Shown piece by piece: positions 1 to 5,457 of a DNA stretch of 5,457 nt. Position numbers and translations under genes: made by a program. Numbering within the stretch: the stretch's first letter is position 1; each line of letters begins with the position of its first letter. Source of the DNA: an uncultured Prevotellaceae bacterium (GTDB taxonomy: Bacteria > Bacteroidota > Bacteroidia > Bacteroidales > Muribaculaceae); contig CALBLR010000117.1 in assembly GCA_937896015.1 (NCBI GenBank), forward strand, positions 1-5,457. Reading direction: 5' to 3'. The notes under the pieces were generated by a model. The model ran no database searches. It was given only the letters and a program-made list of their open reading frames with translations, and was not told the DNA's origin.

Positions 1-2
1 GC

Positions 3-65
3 GAGCGGTCGACGGGCGTAATTCTGGCCATCGGCAAGGTGCAGACCATGGCCGGGATGCAGTGA
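3..65 (+). CDS. C-terminal end of an upstream gene (partial)
   Basis: One frame is open from the left edge to a TGA at 63-65 and reads ERSTGVILAIGKVQTMAGMQ, which looks like ordinary protein sequence in composition. I do not recognise the family from 20 residues. The stop lies about 20 bases before the hairpin repeat at 85-172, whose T-run could end its transcript. A competing + frame stays open to about 123, but its tail is a translation of the repeat and looks less natural. The gene's extent and function cannot be judged from this fragment. Confidence 0.4.
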   Translation, partial: ERSTGVILAIGKVQTMAGMQ

Positions 66-84
66 CGCTCGCAGTGCACTCATT

Positions 85-172
85 ATTAAACGACAATAGA
101 GACAATGGGAGACAATGTTTTTGAGGCGGTCAATTCCGCCGTTGTCTAACATTGTCTCTATTGTCGTTTTTT
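85..172 (+). repeat. Palindromic hairpin repeat, copy 1
   Basis: An outer arm at 88-106 (AAACGACAATAGAGACAAT) is perfectly complementary over 19 bp to 151-169. After a small internal loop (107-109 against 148-150), a second stem pairs 110-116 with 141-147 and includes one G.T pair. A GC-rich inner stem pairs 125-129 (GGCGG) with 136-140 (CCGCC). The 3' arm runs into T6 (167-172), so an RNA copy could act as a terminator for the upstream gene. A second copy in the same orientation lies at 5335-5424. Alternatives are a REP/RAYT-type repeat, a small MITE-like element, or a dispersed terminator. No transposase is in the window. The pairing is seen directly; the function is inferred. Confidence 0.85.
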
Positions 173-197
173 AAAAATTCGGTGGATTGCGGTTTTT

Positions 198-226
198 TGG
201 TGGATGGCATCACCAGTTTATCACCA
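198..226. promoter_or_regulatory. Candidate operator repeats upstream of the receptor promoter
   Basis: ATCACCA occurs at 209-215 and again at 220-226, an 11-bp spacing that places both on the same face of the helix. TGGTG at 198-202 is an inverted partner of CACCA at 211-215. GGTGGAT also repeats at 181-187 and 199-205. The cluster lies just upstream of the proposed -33 element, where a regulator could bind. Short repeats can arise by chance in about 90 bases, and I recognise no known regulator site, including no Fur-like box. Confidence 0.2.
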
Positions 227-236
227 CCATTAGTGA

Positions 237-267
237 TTGCACGGGCGGCTGAGCGTGAGTAACTTTG
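237..267 (+). promoter_or_regulatory. Bacteroidetes-type promoter for the receptor gene
   Basis: TAACTTTG at 260-267 matches the Bacteroidetes -7 consensus TAnnTTTG. A TTG at 237-239, 20 bases upstream, can serve as the -33 element. In this promoter class transcription starts a few bases after the -7 box, so the transcript would begin at or within a few bases of the ATG at 273. That implies an almost leaderless message. No better promoter is visible between the repeat and the gene. Confidence 0.6.
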
Positions 268-272
268 CACCG

Positions 273-2519
273 ATGAAAAGAGCAGCAACACTTTGCATGG
301 CTGCGGCAGCCGTGACGGCAGCAATCGCAGCCCCCGTGGCAGAAGCGCGGCAGGCCACCGACTCGGTGACCCTGGCGGGCGTAACGGTAACAGCCATAAA
401 GCAGTCGGCAGACATGCGCACGCAGGCCACGGCCTCGACTGTGCTCAGCCGCCGCGATGTGGAGCGCAACGAGGTGACAGGGGCCAAGGCAGCCTCGGGC
501 ATGGTGCCCAACCTGTATGTGCCCGACTACGGCTCGCGCATGACATCGACCATATATGTGCGCGGCATAGGCGCGCGCATCGACCAGCCCGCAGTGGGGC
601 TGAACATCGACAATGTGCCCGTGCTGAGCAAGGAGAACTACGACTTCGATCTGCTGGACATAAGCCGCATTGAGATGCTGCGCGGGCCTCAAAGCGCCCT
701 GTATGGGCGCAACACCATGGGCGGCGCCATCAACATCTACACCCTGTCGGCCATGAGCTACCAGGGCACGCGGCTGCTGGCCGAGTATGCCAGCGGCCAG
801 AGCTACCGCGCCGGGGCAAGCCACTATGCGCGCCTGGGAGGCAACATGTGGCTGGGCGCGGGAGCATACTTCACATCCACCGGCGGCCAGTTTACCAACC
901 TGTATAACGGCCGCAAATGCGACTGGGAGCATCAGGGATATGCCCGCGCCAAGCTGGAGTGGCAGCCCTGCAGCCGGGTGCTGGTGAGCAACTCGCTGTC
1001 GCTGACCATGAGCCGCCAGGGCGGCTACCCGTATGAATACATGGCCACGGGCCAGATAAGCTACAACGACACTTGCTTCTACCGCCGCACGGCGGTGCTC
1101 GACGGACTCACGGTGAGTGCCGACCTGGGCAGCGTGCAGCTGTCGGGAATCAGCAGTTTCCAATATATCGACGACAACATGACGCTCGACCAGGACTTCA
1201 CCCCCCTGCCCTACTTCACCCTGACGCAGGCGAGGCGCGAGTGGGCACTGACGCAAGACGTGGTGGCGCGCAGCCATGGTGCCGAAGAGGGGCGCTACCA
1301 GTGGCTGGCGGGCCTCTTCGGATTCTACCGCCACAGCACCATGGATGCGCCTGTCACCTTTCTCGACACAGGCATAAGCCAGCTGATTGAGGACCACCGC
1401 AACCAAGCCAACCCCGACTACCCGATACGCTGGGACGAGCGCAGCTTTGTGCTGGGCAGCCACTTCGGCCTGCCGCTGTGGGGCGTGGCCGCATACCACC
1501 AGTCGACGCTCGACCTTGGCCGGGTGGCCCTCACAGCCGGGCTGCGCGTGGACTATGAGCGCGCCGGGCTGAGCTACACCAGCACCACCCACACGGGCTA
1601 CAGCACGCTCGAGGCCGCCACAGGCGCCGTCTACAGCCACACGGCCATCGACATCGACGACCACGGCAACATGCACAAGGAGTTTGTGCAGCTGCTGCCC
1701 AAGTTCACGGCCACATGGAGGCCGTGGGGCAAGGAGAAGCCCCACACGCTGTATGCCTCGGTGAGCAAAGGCAGCAAGGCGGGCGGATACAACACGCAAA
1801 TGTTCAGCGACGTGCTGCAGCAGCGGCTGATGGGGGTGATGGGCATAGGCGCCAGCTACGACATTGGCAAAGTGGTGGGCTACAAGCCCGAAAAGGCGTG
1901 GAACTATGAGGCGGGCGGACACTTTGAGTGCTGGCAAGGCCGCGTGAAGAGCGACCTGGCGGTGTTCTACATCGACTGCACCGACCGCCAGCTCACGGTG
2001 TTTCCCGACGGCACCACCACCGGGCGCGTGATGACCAACGCCGGCCGCACCCGCAACTGGGGCGCGGAACTGGCCGTGCAGATGCGCCCAGCCGAGGATC
2101 TGGGCCTGAACCTGAGCTACGGCTTCACCAGCGCGCGCTTTGTGGACTACAGCGACGGCAAGGCCGACTATGCCCACCGCCACATTCCCTACTGCCCCAG
2201 CCACACGCTGTGGGCCGAGGCCTACTATGAGATAGCCACGCGCGGCTGCGGCCAGTGGCTGAAGTCGGTCACCATCGACGCCAACGTGCAGGGCGCGGGC
2301 GAAATCTACTGGAACGAGGCAAACACCGCGCGGCAGCCCTTCTACGCCCTGCTGGGCGGCAGCGTGACGCTGCGCGGGCGCCACTACTCGCTGCAGCTGT
2401 GGGGGCGCAACCTCACCGACACGGCCTACCGCACATTCTACTTTGTGTCGATAGGGCACGAGTTTTTGCAGCGCGGCAAAAGCCGCCAGGCTGGAGCCAC
2501 ACTGCGCGTCAACTTTTAG
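273..2519 (+). CDS. TonB-dependent outer-membrane receptor (non-SusC type)
   Basis: The 748-residue product is an outer-membrane beta-barrel receptor expected to import a ligand using TonB/ExbBD energy. Residues 1-25 form a signal peptide (KR n-region, Ala-rich core, cleavage after AEA). A possible TonB box lies near residues 30-40 (DSVTLAGVTVTA). The plug follows, with YVRGIGAR at 95-102 and a hallmark block at 134-155 (EMLRGPQSALYGR, then NTMGGAINI). The barrel contains GSKAGGYN at 500-507, similar to the KSGGFN-type motif of FyuA-like receptors, and ends in Phe (LRVNF), as outer-membrane barrels do. Length is normal for the family. There is no carboxypeptidase-regulatory-like N-terminal domain and no SusD neighbour. 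ATG 273 is preferred over TTG 237, which lies inside the promoter, and over ATG 297, which would lose the n-region. No A-rich leader or Shine-Dalgarno precedes it. It is probably cotranscribed with the lipoprotein gene 50 bases downstream. Substrate unknown. Confidence 0.93.
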   Translation: MKRAATLCMAAAAVTAAIAAPVAEARQATDSVTLAGVTVTAIKQSADMRTQATASTVLSRRDVERNEVTGAKAASGMVPNLYVPDYGSRMTSTIYVRGIGARIDQPAVGLNIDNVPVLSKENYDFDLLDISRIEMLRGPQSALYGRNTMGGAINIYTLSAMSYQGTRLLAEYASGQSYRAGASHYARLGGNMWLGAGAYFTSTGGQFTNLYNGRKCDWEHQGYARAKLEWQPCSRVLVSNSLSLTMSRQGGYPYEYMATGQISYNDTCFYRRTAVLDGLTVSADLGSVQLSGISSFQYIDDNMTLDQDFTPLPYFTLTQARREWALTQDVVARSHGAEEGRYQWLAGLFGFYRHSTMDAPVTFLDTGISQLIEDHRNQANPDYPIRWDERSFVLGSHFGLPLWGVAAYHQSTLDLGRVALTAGLRVDYERAGLSYTSTTHTGYSTLEAATGAVYSHTAIDIDDHGNMHKEFVQLLPKFTATWRPWGKEKPHTLYASVSKGSKAGGYNTQMFSDVLQQRLMGVMGIGASYDIGKVVGYKPEKAWNYEAGGHFECWQGRVKSDLAVFYIDCTDRQLTVFPDGTTTGRVMTNAGRTRNWGAELAVQMRPAEDLGLNLSYGFTSARFVDYSDGKADYAHRHIPYCPSHTLWAEAYYEIATRGCGQWLKSVTIDANVQGAGEIYWNEANTARQPFYALLGGSVTLRGRHYSLQLWGRNLTDTAYRTFYFVSIGHEFLQRGKSRQAGATLRVNF

Positions 2520-2569
2520 CACAATCAACACATATTTATTTCATAACGAAAAAAAGACAGACAGACTTT

Positions 2570-3415
2570 ATGATTACAATCAAGCACTTCGCAATGATGG
2601 CGGCCACCGCGCTGATGGCGCTTGCCGCCACCGCATGCGGCGACAACGACGAGCCCGACACCCCCGGCAGCCAGCCCATTACCGGCGGCAAGACATTCGA
2701 AAGCCGCCAGCTGGCCAGCTACGACAACGGCAACAACAACGACATCAGCTATGAGTTCCACCTCAACCAGGCCGAAACCCTGATGGACATATACACCGAC
2801 CGCTCCTACGGGAACGGCGTTGGCGAGCAGCCCGACGTGTATGGCGTCGCACTCAGCAAACTGGCGGACGGCTGCTACAGCTATGCCAGCGCAAAGAGCC
2901 AGGCCAACACAGGCAGAGGCCCCATTACCGTGTCGGGCTACTTCGACACAGTGAACGGCACCTGCCTCACCACGCTGCGCCACGAGGACGGCAGCAGCCC
3001 CGTGGTGATCACATCCACATCGCGCAAGATTCTGTCGAGTCTGCCGGGAGGATCGATGGACTACGCCAACACCAGCGACACCTACTTTGAAATTGTGCTG
3101 ACCGACAACGCCAAGGCCGACATATATCTGCACAACATCCAGTTTGTGCCCGGCATGCCCAAGCAGAAGAAACTGGGCATAACTGGCGTTAGCGCCACGG
3201 TGAGCGGCACCACCATAACCCTCGAGGCCAGCAAAGTCACACCCCTCTTCTACGATGCGGCCGGCAACGCCACCCCCATGCCCAGCCGCGAAGTGACCAA
3301 CCTAAGCGCCACCATAAAGTGGGCCAGCAAGGAAAAATCGATGCTGAAGTTCCACTGCTTCAATATGGACTACGGCAAATCGTTCGACACACAGTTTGGC
3401 GCGCTGCTAAAGTAG
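2570..3415 (+). CDS. Outer-membrane lipoprotein A, beta-rich, paralogue of B and C
   Basis: This 281-residue protein starts MITIKHFAMM and has a lipoprotein signal peptide with the lipidated cysteine at 23 (LAATAC). The next residues, GDNDEPD, are acidic like the Bacteroidetes signal for export to the cell surface. I do not recognise a named family. The rest is mostly beta-type sequence with no catalytic motif. Blocks ITVSGYFD (119-126) and KADIYLHNIQFVP (182-194) match blocks at almost the same positions in the two downstream lipoproteins. The two halves also resemble each other. The gene begins 50 bases after the receptor stop, with an A-rich leader and no visible promoter, so it probably shares the receptor transcript and is followed by a terminator. 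A ligand-capture or receptor-partner role is inferred from context. A lipocalin/calycin-like fold is possible but unproven. An in-frame extension upstream is a shadow of the receptor gene. Confidence 0.88.
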   Translation: MITIKHFAMMAATALMALAATACGDNDEPDTPGSQPITGGKTFESRQLASYDNGNNNDISYEFHLNQAETLMDIYTDRSYGNGVGEQPDVYGVALSKLADGCYSYASAKSQANTGRGPITVSGYFDTVNGTCLTTLRHEDGSSPVVITSTSRKILSSLPGGSMDYANTSDTYFEIVLTDNAKADIYLHNIQFVPGMPKQKKLGITGVSATVSGTTITLEASKVTPLFYDAAGNATPMPSREVTNLSATIKWASKEKSMLKFHCFNMDYGKSFDTQFGALLK

Positions 3416-3460
3416 CAGTCGGCCGCAAGACGGGGAAAAACATAATTTTTGCTAAAATGG

Positions 3461-3500
3461 ACAAGTTTGATGCAATCATTGGGCATCAAACTTGTTTTTT
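3461..3500 (+). terminator. Intrinsic terminator after lipoprotein A
   Basis: A perfect 13-bp stem pairs 3461-3473 (ACAAGTTTGATGC) with 3483-3495 around a 9-base loop, followed by T6 at 3495-3500. It lies 45 bases after the stop of lipoprotein A and ends one base before the -33 element of the next promoter. It therefore separates the receptor/A unit from the B/C unit. Confidence 0.88.
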
Positions 3501-3501
3501 A

Positions 3502-3532
3502 TTTGGCATATGGCCCCGAAGTGCTAATTTTG
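3502..3532 (+). promoter_or_regulatory. Bacteroidetes-type promoter for lipoproteins B and C
   Basis: TTTG at 3502-3505 and TAATTTTG at 3525-3532 match the -33 and -7 consensus elements with a 19-base spacer. The expected start is near 3537, giving a leader of about 50 bases before the ATG at 3590. This is the best promoter match in the window. Confidence 0.75.
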
Positions 3533-3536
3533 CACA

Positions 3537-3571
3537 GCAGTCCCATGGCGGGCTGCGCTATTTTTTATAGC
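3537..3571 (+). promoter_or_regulatory. Structured 5' leader of the B/C transcript
   Basis: Pairing of 3537-3543 (GCAGTCC) with 3550-3556 (GGGCTGC) gives a 7-bp hairpin with one G.U pair, starting at about the predicted first base of the transcript. T6 follows at 3561-3566. A second weak hairpin, GCTAT (3557-3561) with ATAGC (3567-3571), holds the T-run. The hairpin plus U-tract resembles a small attenuator, but it could equally be a 5'-end stabilising stem. No riboswitch class is recognised. Confidence 0.35.
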
Positions 3572-3589
3572 TAAAACAGAACAACAAAT

Positions 3590-4408
3590 ATGAAGAAAGC
3601 ATTATCACTACTACTATTTGCAGTGCTGGCCATTGTGGGCCTGAGCAGCTGCGGTGACGACGAACCCGATGTGAACAACCGCATAGTTAACGCCACGGCG
3701 CAGTCGCTGATTCACGTGCTCAACGGCCAGGACGGCACAGGCAGCATGGCCAGCGGCGAGACCAAGATAGCCATCAACCGCGGCTCAATGACCACCGAGC
3801 TCACCACCACATTCACCATTGGCGGCGAGGCGCAGCAAGTGTCGCTCCAGGGCCTTGCCACCACAGCCGACTCGGAGCGCGGCACATTCACATTCACAGC
3901 CTCAAGCGCCACGGCGGGCAGCCACACCATCACCGGCCTCACGGGCACCTACAACTACTATTTGGACATGATCACGGTGAGCTACACCGTCGACGGCCGC
4001 TATCAGGTGAACGCCACGCCGAGCGAGTTCAGCTACTCGTTCACCACCACCGAGTCGAAGTGCGACACCGACACATTCAAGTACCACGATATTCTGTACA
4101 CATTCACAATCGACCCCGCCACCATGAAGGCGTCGCTCAAACTGGGCGCAGTGCGCCTCAACGACAAGCTGGGCCAGATTGAGCACCTCGACTACGAGGG
4201 TCTGAGCGTGGCGGTGAACGGCAACGGCTATGAGGTGACGGGCACCAACTGCCCAACCGTGACCGACATCAAGAATCCGCTGAACTACCTGCTGAAGAGC
4301 GTCAAGGCACAGGTGAACGTGGCCAGCGGCTCGTTTAGCGGCACATTCAGCCTGCCGGGCTACACCCTCACGGCAAGCGGCACCGAGACCAAACCCGAAG
4401 ACAAATAA
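3590..4408 (+). CDS. Outer-membrane lipoprotein B, beta-rich, paralogue of A and C
   Basis: This 272-residue protein has a clear lipoprotein signal peptide (MKKALSLLLFAV...) with lipobox LSSC and Cys21. GDDEPD follows immediately and is a good match to the acidic surface-export signal. The mature part is rich in Thr, Ser and Gly with alternating beta-strand patterns and no enzyme motif; I recognise no named family. TITGLTGTYNYY (113 on) and KASLKLGAVRLND (180-192) align with the equivalent blocks of A and C. The halves before and after about residue 150 look like a tandem repeat of one fold. The start is supported by the signal peptide and by an A-rich leader (ACAACAAAT) before the ATG. It is the first gene after promoter 3502-3532 and lies 33 bases upstream of C, so the two probably form an operon. 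The role is inferred only: a surface-anchored partner of the receptor. Confidence 0.9.
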   Translation: MKKALSLLLFAVLAIVGLSSCGDDEPDVNNRIVNATAQSLIHVLNGQDGTGSMASGETKIAINRGSMTTELTTTFTIGGEAQQVSLQGLATTADSERGTFTFTASSATAGSHTITGLTGTYNYYLDMITVSYTVDGRYQVNATPSEFSYSFTTTESKCDTDTFKYHDILYTFTIDPATMKASLKLGAVRLNDKLGQIEHLDYEGLSVAVNGNGYEVTGTNCPTVTDIKNPLNYLLKSVKAQVNVASGSFSGTFSLPGYTLTASGTETKPEDK

Positions 4409-4441
4409 CAACTCTAAAAACTTTATCAACAGAAGCAAAAA

Positions 4442-5242
4442 ATGAAAAAGATTCACATTCCATTCATCGCCCTGGTGCTGGCGCTGGCCACAGCGTCGTG
4501 CATCGGCAACGACGAGCCCACCAATTCGATTACCCAAGTGGTGAAGATGTATAACCGCGCCATTGGCGACAACATCGACGGATGCCTGTTCTCGACAGCC
4601 ACAACGCAGATCGCCATCGACATGAACGCTGCCACCATAAGCCTCTCGACCAACGCCCGCGTCAACGACCGCCAGAGGCCAAGTTTCAAGGTGGAGCTGC
4701 TGAAAATGACCACGCAATCGGCCGGACTCTACACCTTCAGCGCAAGCAACGTGAAGTGCGACAACGGCAGCACGGTGACCAACCTGCAGGGCACATTCGA
4801 CATGAACGCCGGCGTGATGTATCTGCAATACCTCGTCGACGGCGAGACCACAGTATACTCCACATCGCTGCTGGCCTATGCCTACACCACACTCTCGTCG
4901 AGCAAAGACGGCGGCACACCGTATAGCTCCGAAAACTCTATGATGATATTCCGCCTCGACTCAAAAGACAGCACCAAGGCCACGCTTGAGGTGCGCAACC
5001 TGCAGCTGAGTCCCTCTGACATTGGCGTGGACGCAGCCACCTACGACACCGTGAGCGTGAAGGTGACCGACGACGGCTATCTGCTCACCGCCGACCGCCT
5101 GAAGAGCAACACCTACGGCTCGACCTACGACATGACTGACTTCAACGGCGTGGTCACCAACCAGGGCCGCGTGCTCAACGCCACATTCAAGTGCAAGGGC
5201 TATGACGTGAAGTATCACGGCTCGATGTTTAAGGAAAACTAA
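4442..5242 (+). CDS. Outer-membrane lipoprotein C, beta-rich, paralogue of A and B
   Basis: This 266-residue protein begins MKKIHIPFIALVLALATASC, with the lipidated cysteine at 20, and continues IGNDEPT, a weaker acidic export signal than in B. TVTNLQGTFDMNAG (111-124) and KATLEVRNLQLSP (179-191) match blocks at nearly the same residue numbers in A and B. Internal similarity is clearest here: GLYTFSAS...LQGTFD in the first half parallels GYLLTADR...FNGVVT in the second. The end (GYDVKYHGSMFKEN) has the strand pattern of a closing barrel strand, which would suit a calycin/lipocalin-like domain; that fold call is tentative. The gene follows B after 33 bases with an A-rich leader and no promoter of its own. 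A strong terminator begins 29 bases past its stop. Function unknown; a shared role with the receptor is inferred from position and paralogy. Confidence 0.9.
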   Translation: MKKIHIPFIALVLALATASCIGNDEPTNSITQVVKMYNRAIGDNIDGCLFSTATTQIAIDMNAATISLSTNARVNDRQRPSFKVELLKMTTQSAGLYTFSASNVKCDNGSTVTNLQGTFDMNAGVMYLQYLVDGETTVYSTSLLAYAYTTLSSSKDGGTPYSSENSMMIFRLDSKDSTKATLEVRNLQLSPSDIGVDAATYDTVSVKVTDDGYLLTADRLKSNTYGSTYDMTDFNGVVTNQGRVLNATFKCKGYDVKYHGSMFKEN

Positions 5243-5271
5243 CCGCGCGACAGCGCCACACACCAGCATAG

Positions 5272-5325
5272 GCGCAGCCGCCCCACAGCGCTTCGGCGGA
5301 AGGGCGGCTGCGCTGCGTTTTTTTT
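5272..5325 (+). terminator. Strong intrinsic terminator ending the B/C unit
   Basis: A perfect 12-bp GC-rich stem pairs 5272-5283 (GCGCAGCCGCCC) with 5302-5313, followed four bases later by T8 (5318-5325). The 18-base loop contains a nested mini-hairpin, CGC-TTCG-GCG (5289-5298), which is a C(UUCG)G tetraloop. It lies 29 bases after the stop of lipoprotein C. Confidence 0.92.
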
Positions 5326-5334
5326 CGATGTGTC

Positions 5335-5424
5335 ATTAAACGACAATAGAGACAATCGGAGACAAAGTTGATGCGGTATGTGCCGTAGGCTTTTGTCTGG
5401 CAGTTGTCTCTATTGTCGTTTTTT
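5335..5424 (+). repeat. Palindromic hairpin repeat, copy 2
   Basis: The left arm at 5338-5355 pairs with 5404-5421 over 18 bp, extended by a T.G pair (5356/5403). A second stem pairs 5360-5366 (AGACAAA) with 5392-5398, and a short inner stem is CGG 5374-5376 with CCG 5383-5385. The 3' arm ends in T6 (5419-5424), as in copy 1. The arms are the same as in copy 1 (85-172), but the central 25-30 bases are unrelated. Orientation is the same. It starts ten bases after the T-run of the terminator at 5272-5325, so a terminator role here would be redundant. Confidence 0.85.
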
Positions 5425-5457
5425 CTCAAGAATTGCGCGCTCGGGGGCATCCCTTTT

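Noticed and set aside
237..272. TTG at 237 as the receptor start codon
   Set aside because: It would put the start codon inside the promoter's -33 element and add 12 residues before a complete signal peptide. ATG 273 fits better.
130..324. A small minus-strand frame containing the peptide KNDNRDN, with a similar one at 5229-5450
   Set aside because: The shared peptide is just a translation of the palindromic repeat arm, so it is evidence for the DNA repeat, not for a protein family.
210..2531. A 773-codon open frame on the minus strand antisense to the receptor
   Set aside because: Its translation is Ala/Val/His/Gly/Arg-rich with no domain motifs, which is the usual shadow of a GC-rich gene. 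The + strand frame has a signal peptide, plug motifs and a barrel-type C-terminus.
2255..2569. Upstream extension of the lipoprotein A frame into the receptor gene
   Set aside because: The extension is an out-of-frame reading of the receptor. The ATG at 2570 begins a proper lipoprotein signal peptide.
2525..3133. A 202-codon minus-strand frame opposite lipoprotein A
   Set aside because: The protein is Val/Ala/Gly/His-rich without motifs, and the + strand gene has a clear lipobox and matching paralogues.
3902..4828. A 308-codon minus-strand frame across lipoproteins B and C
   Set aside because: It spans two well-supported genes and their gap, has low-complexity composition and lacks any recognisable motif, so it is a shadow frame.
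3590..5242. SusD or HmuY-type assignment for the lipoproteins
   Set aside because: They are about half the length of SusD and lack its helical TPR-like pattern. I see no specific HmuY motif, so naming them would be a guess from context.
85..5424. CRISPR array or phase-variable invertible segment
   Set aside because: There are only two repeat copies 5 kb apart with no spacers between them. They lie in the same orientation, so recombination would delete rather than invert, although each copy is itself palindromic. No recombinase is present.

Overview
The window looks like chromosomal DNA from a fairly high-GC member of the Bacteroidales, perhaps Muribaculaceae or an Alistipes-like lineage. Three things point there. 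Two promoters fit the Bacteroidetes TTG/TTTG ... TAnnTTTG pattern. Start codons sit behind A-rich leaders rather than Shine-Dalgarno sequences. Three lipoproteins carry an acidic stretch right after the lipidated cysteine, like the Bacteroidetes surface-lipoprotein export signal. The genus is an inference; no phylogenetic marker is present.

Layout, all genes on the + strand: the probable last 20 codons of an upstream gene (3-65); a long imperfect hairpin repeat (85-172); a short promoter region with candidate operator repeats; a TonB-dependent outer-membrane receptor (273-2519); lipoprotein A (2570-3415); an intrinsic terminator (3461-3500) immediately followed by a second promoter (3502-3532) and a structured leader; lipoprotein B (3590-4408); lipoprotein C (4442-5242); a strong intrinsic terminator (5272-5325); and a second copy of the hairpin repeat (5335-5424). 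The last 33 bases hold nothing I can identify. No stretch over 300 bases lacks a gene.

Lipoproteins A, B and C appear to be diverged paralogues. Two motif blocks fall at nearly the same residue number in all three, and each protein seems to consist of two similar beta-rich halves. The working model is a four-gene outer-membrane uptake locus: the receptor is the TonB-driven pore, and the lipoproteins are surface or outer-membrane-anchored partners that may capture ligand. There is no SusD-like gene and the receptor lacks the N-terminal extension of SusC-type proteins, so this is not a standard polysaccharide utilisation locus. The ligand cannot be read from the sequence.

The locus is split into two transcription units (receptor + A; B + C). 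It is bracketed by two same-orientation copies of a palindromic repeat whose arms are nearly identical but whose centres differ.
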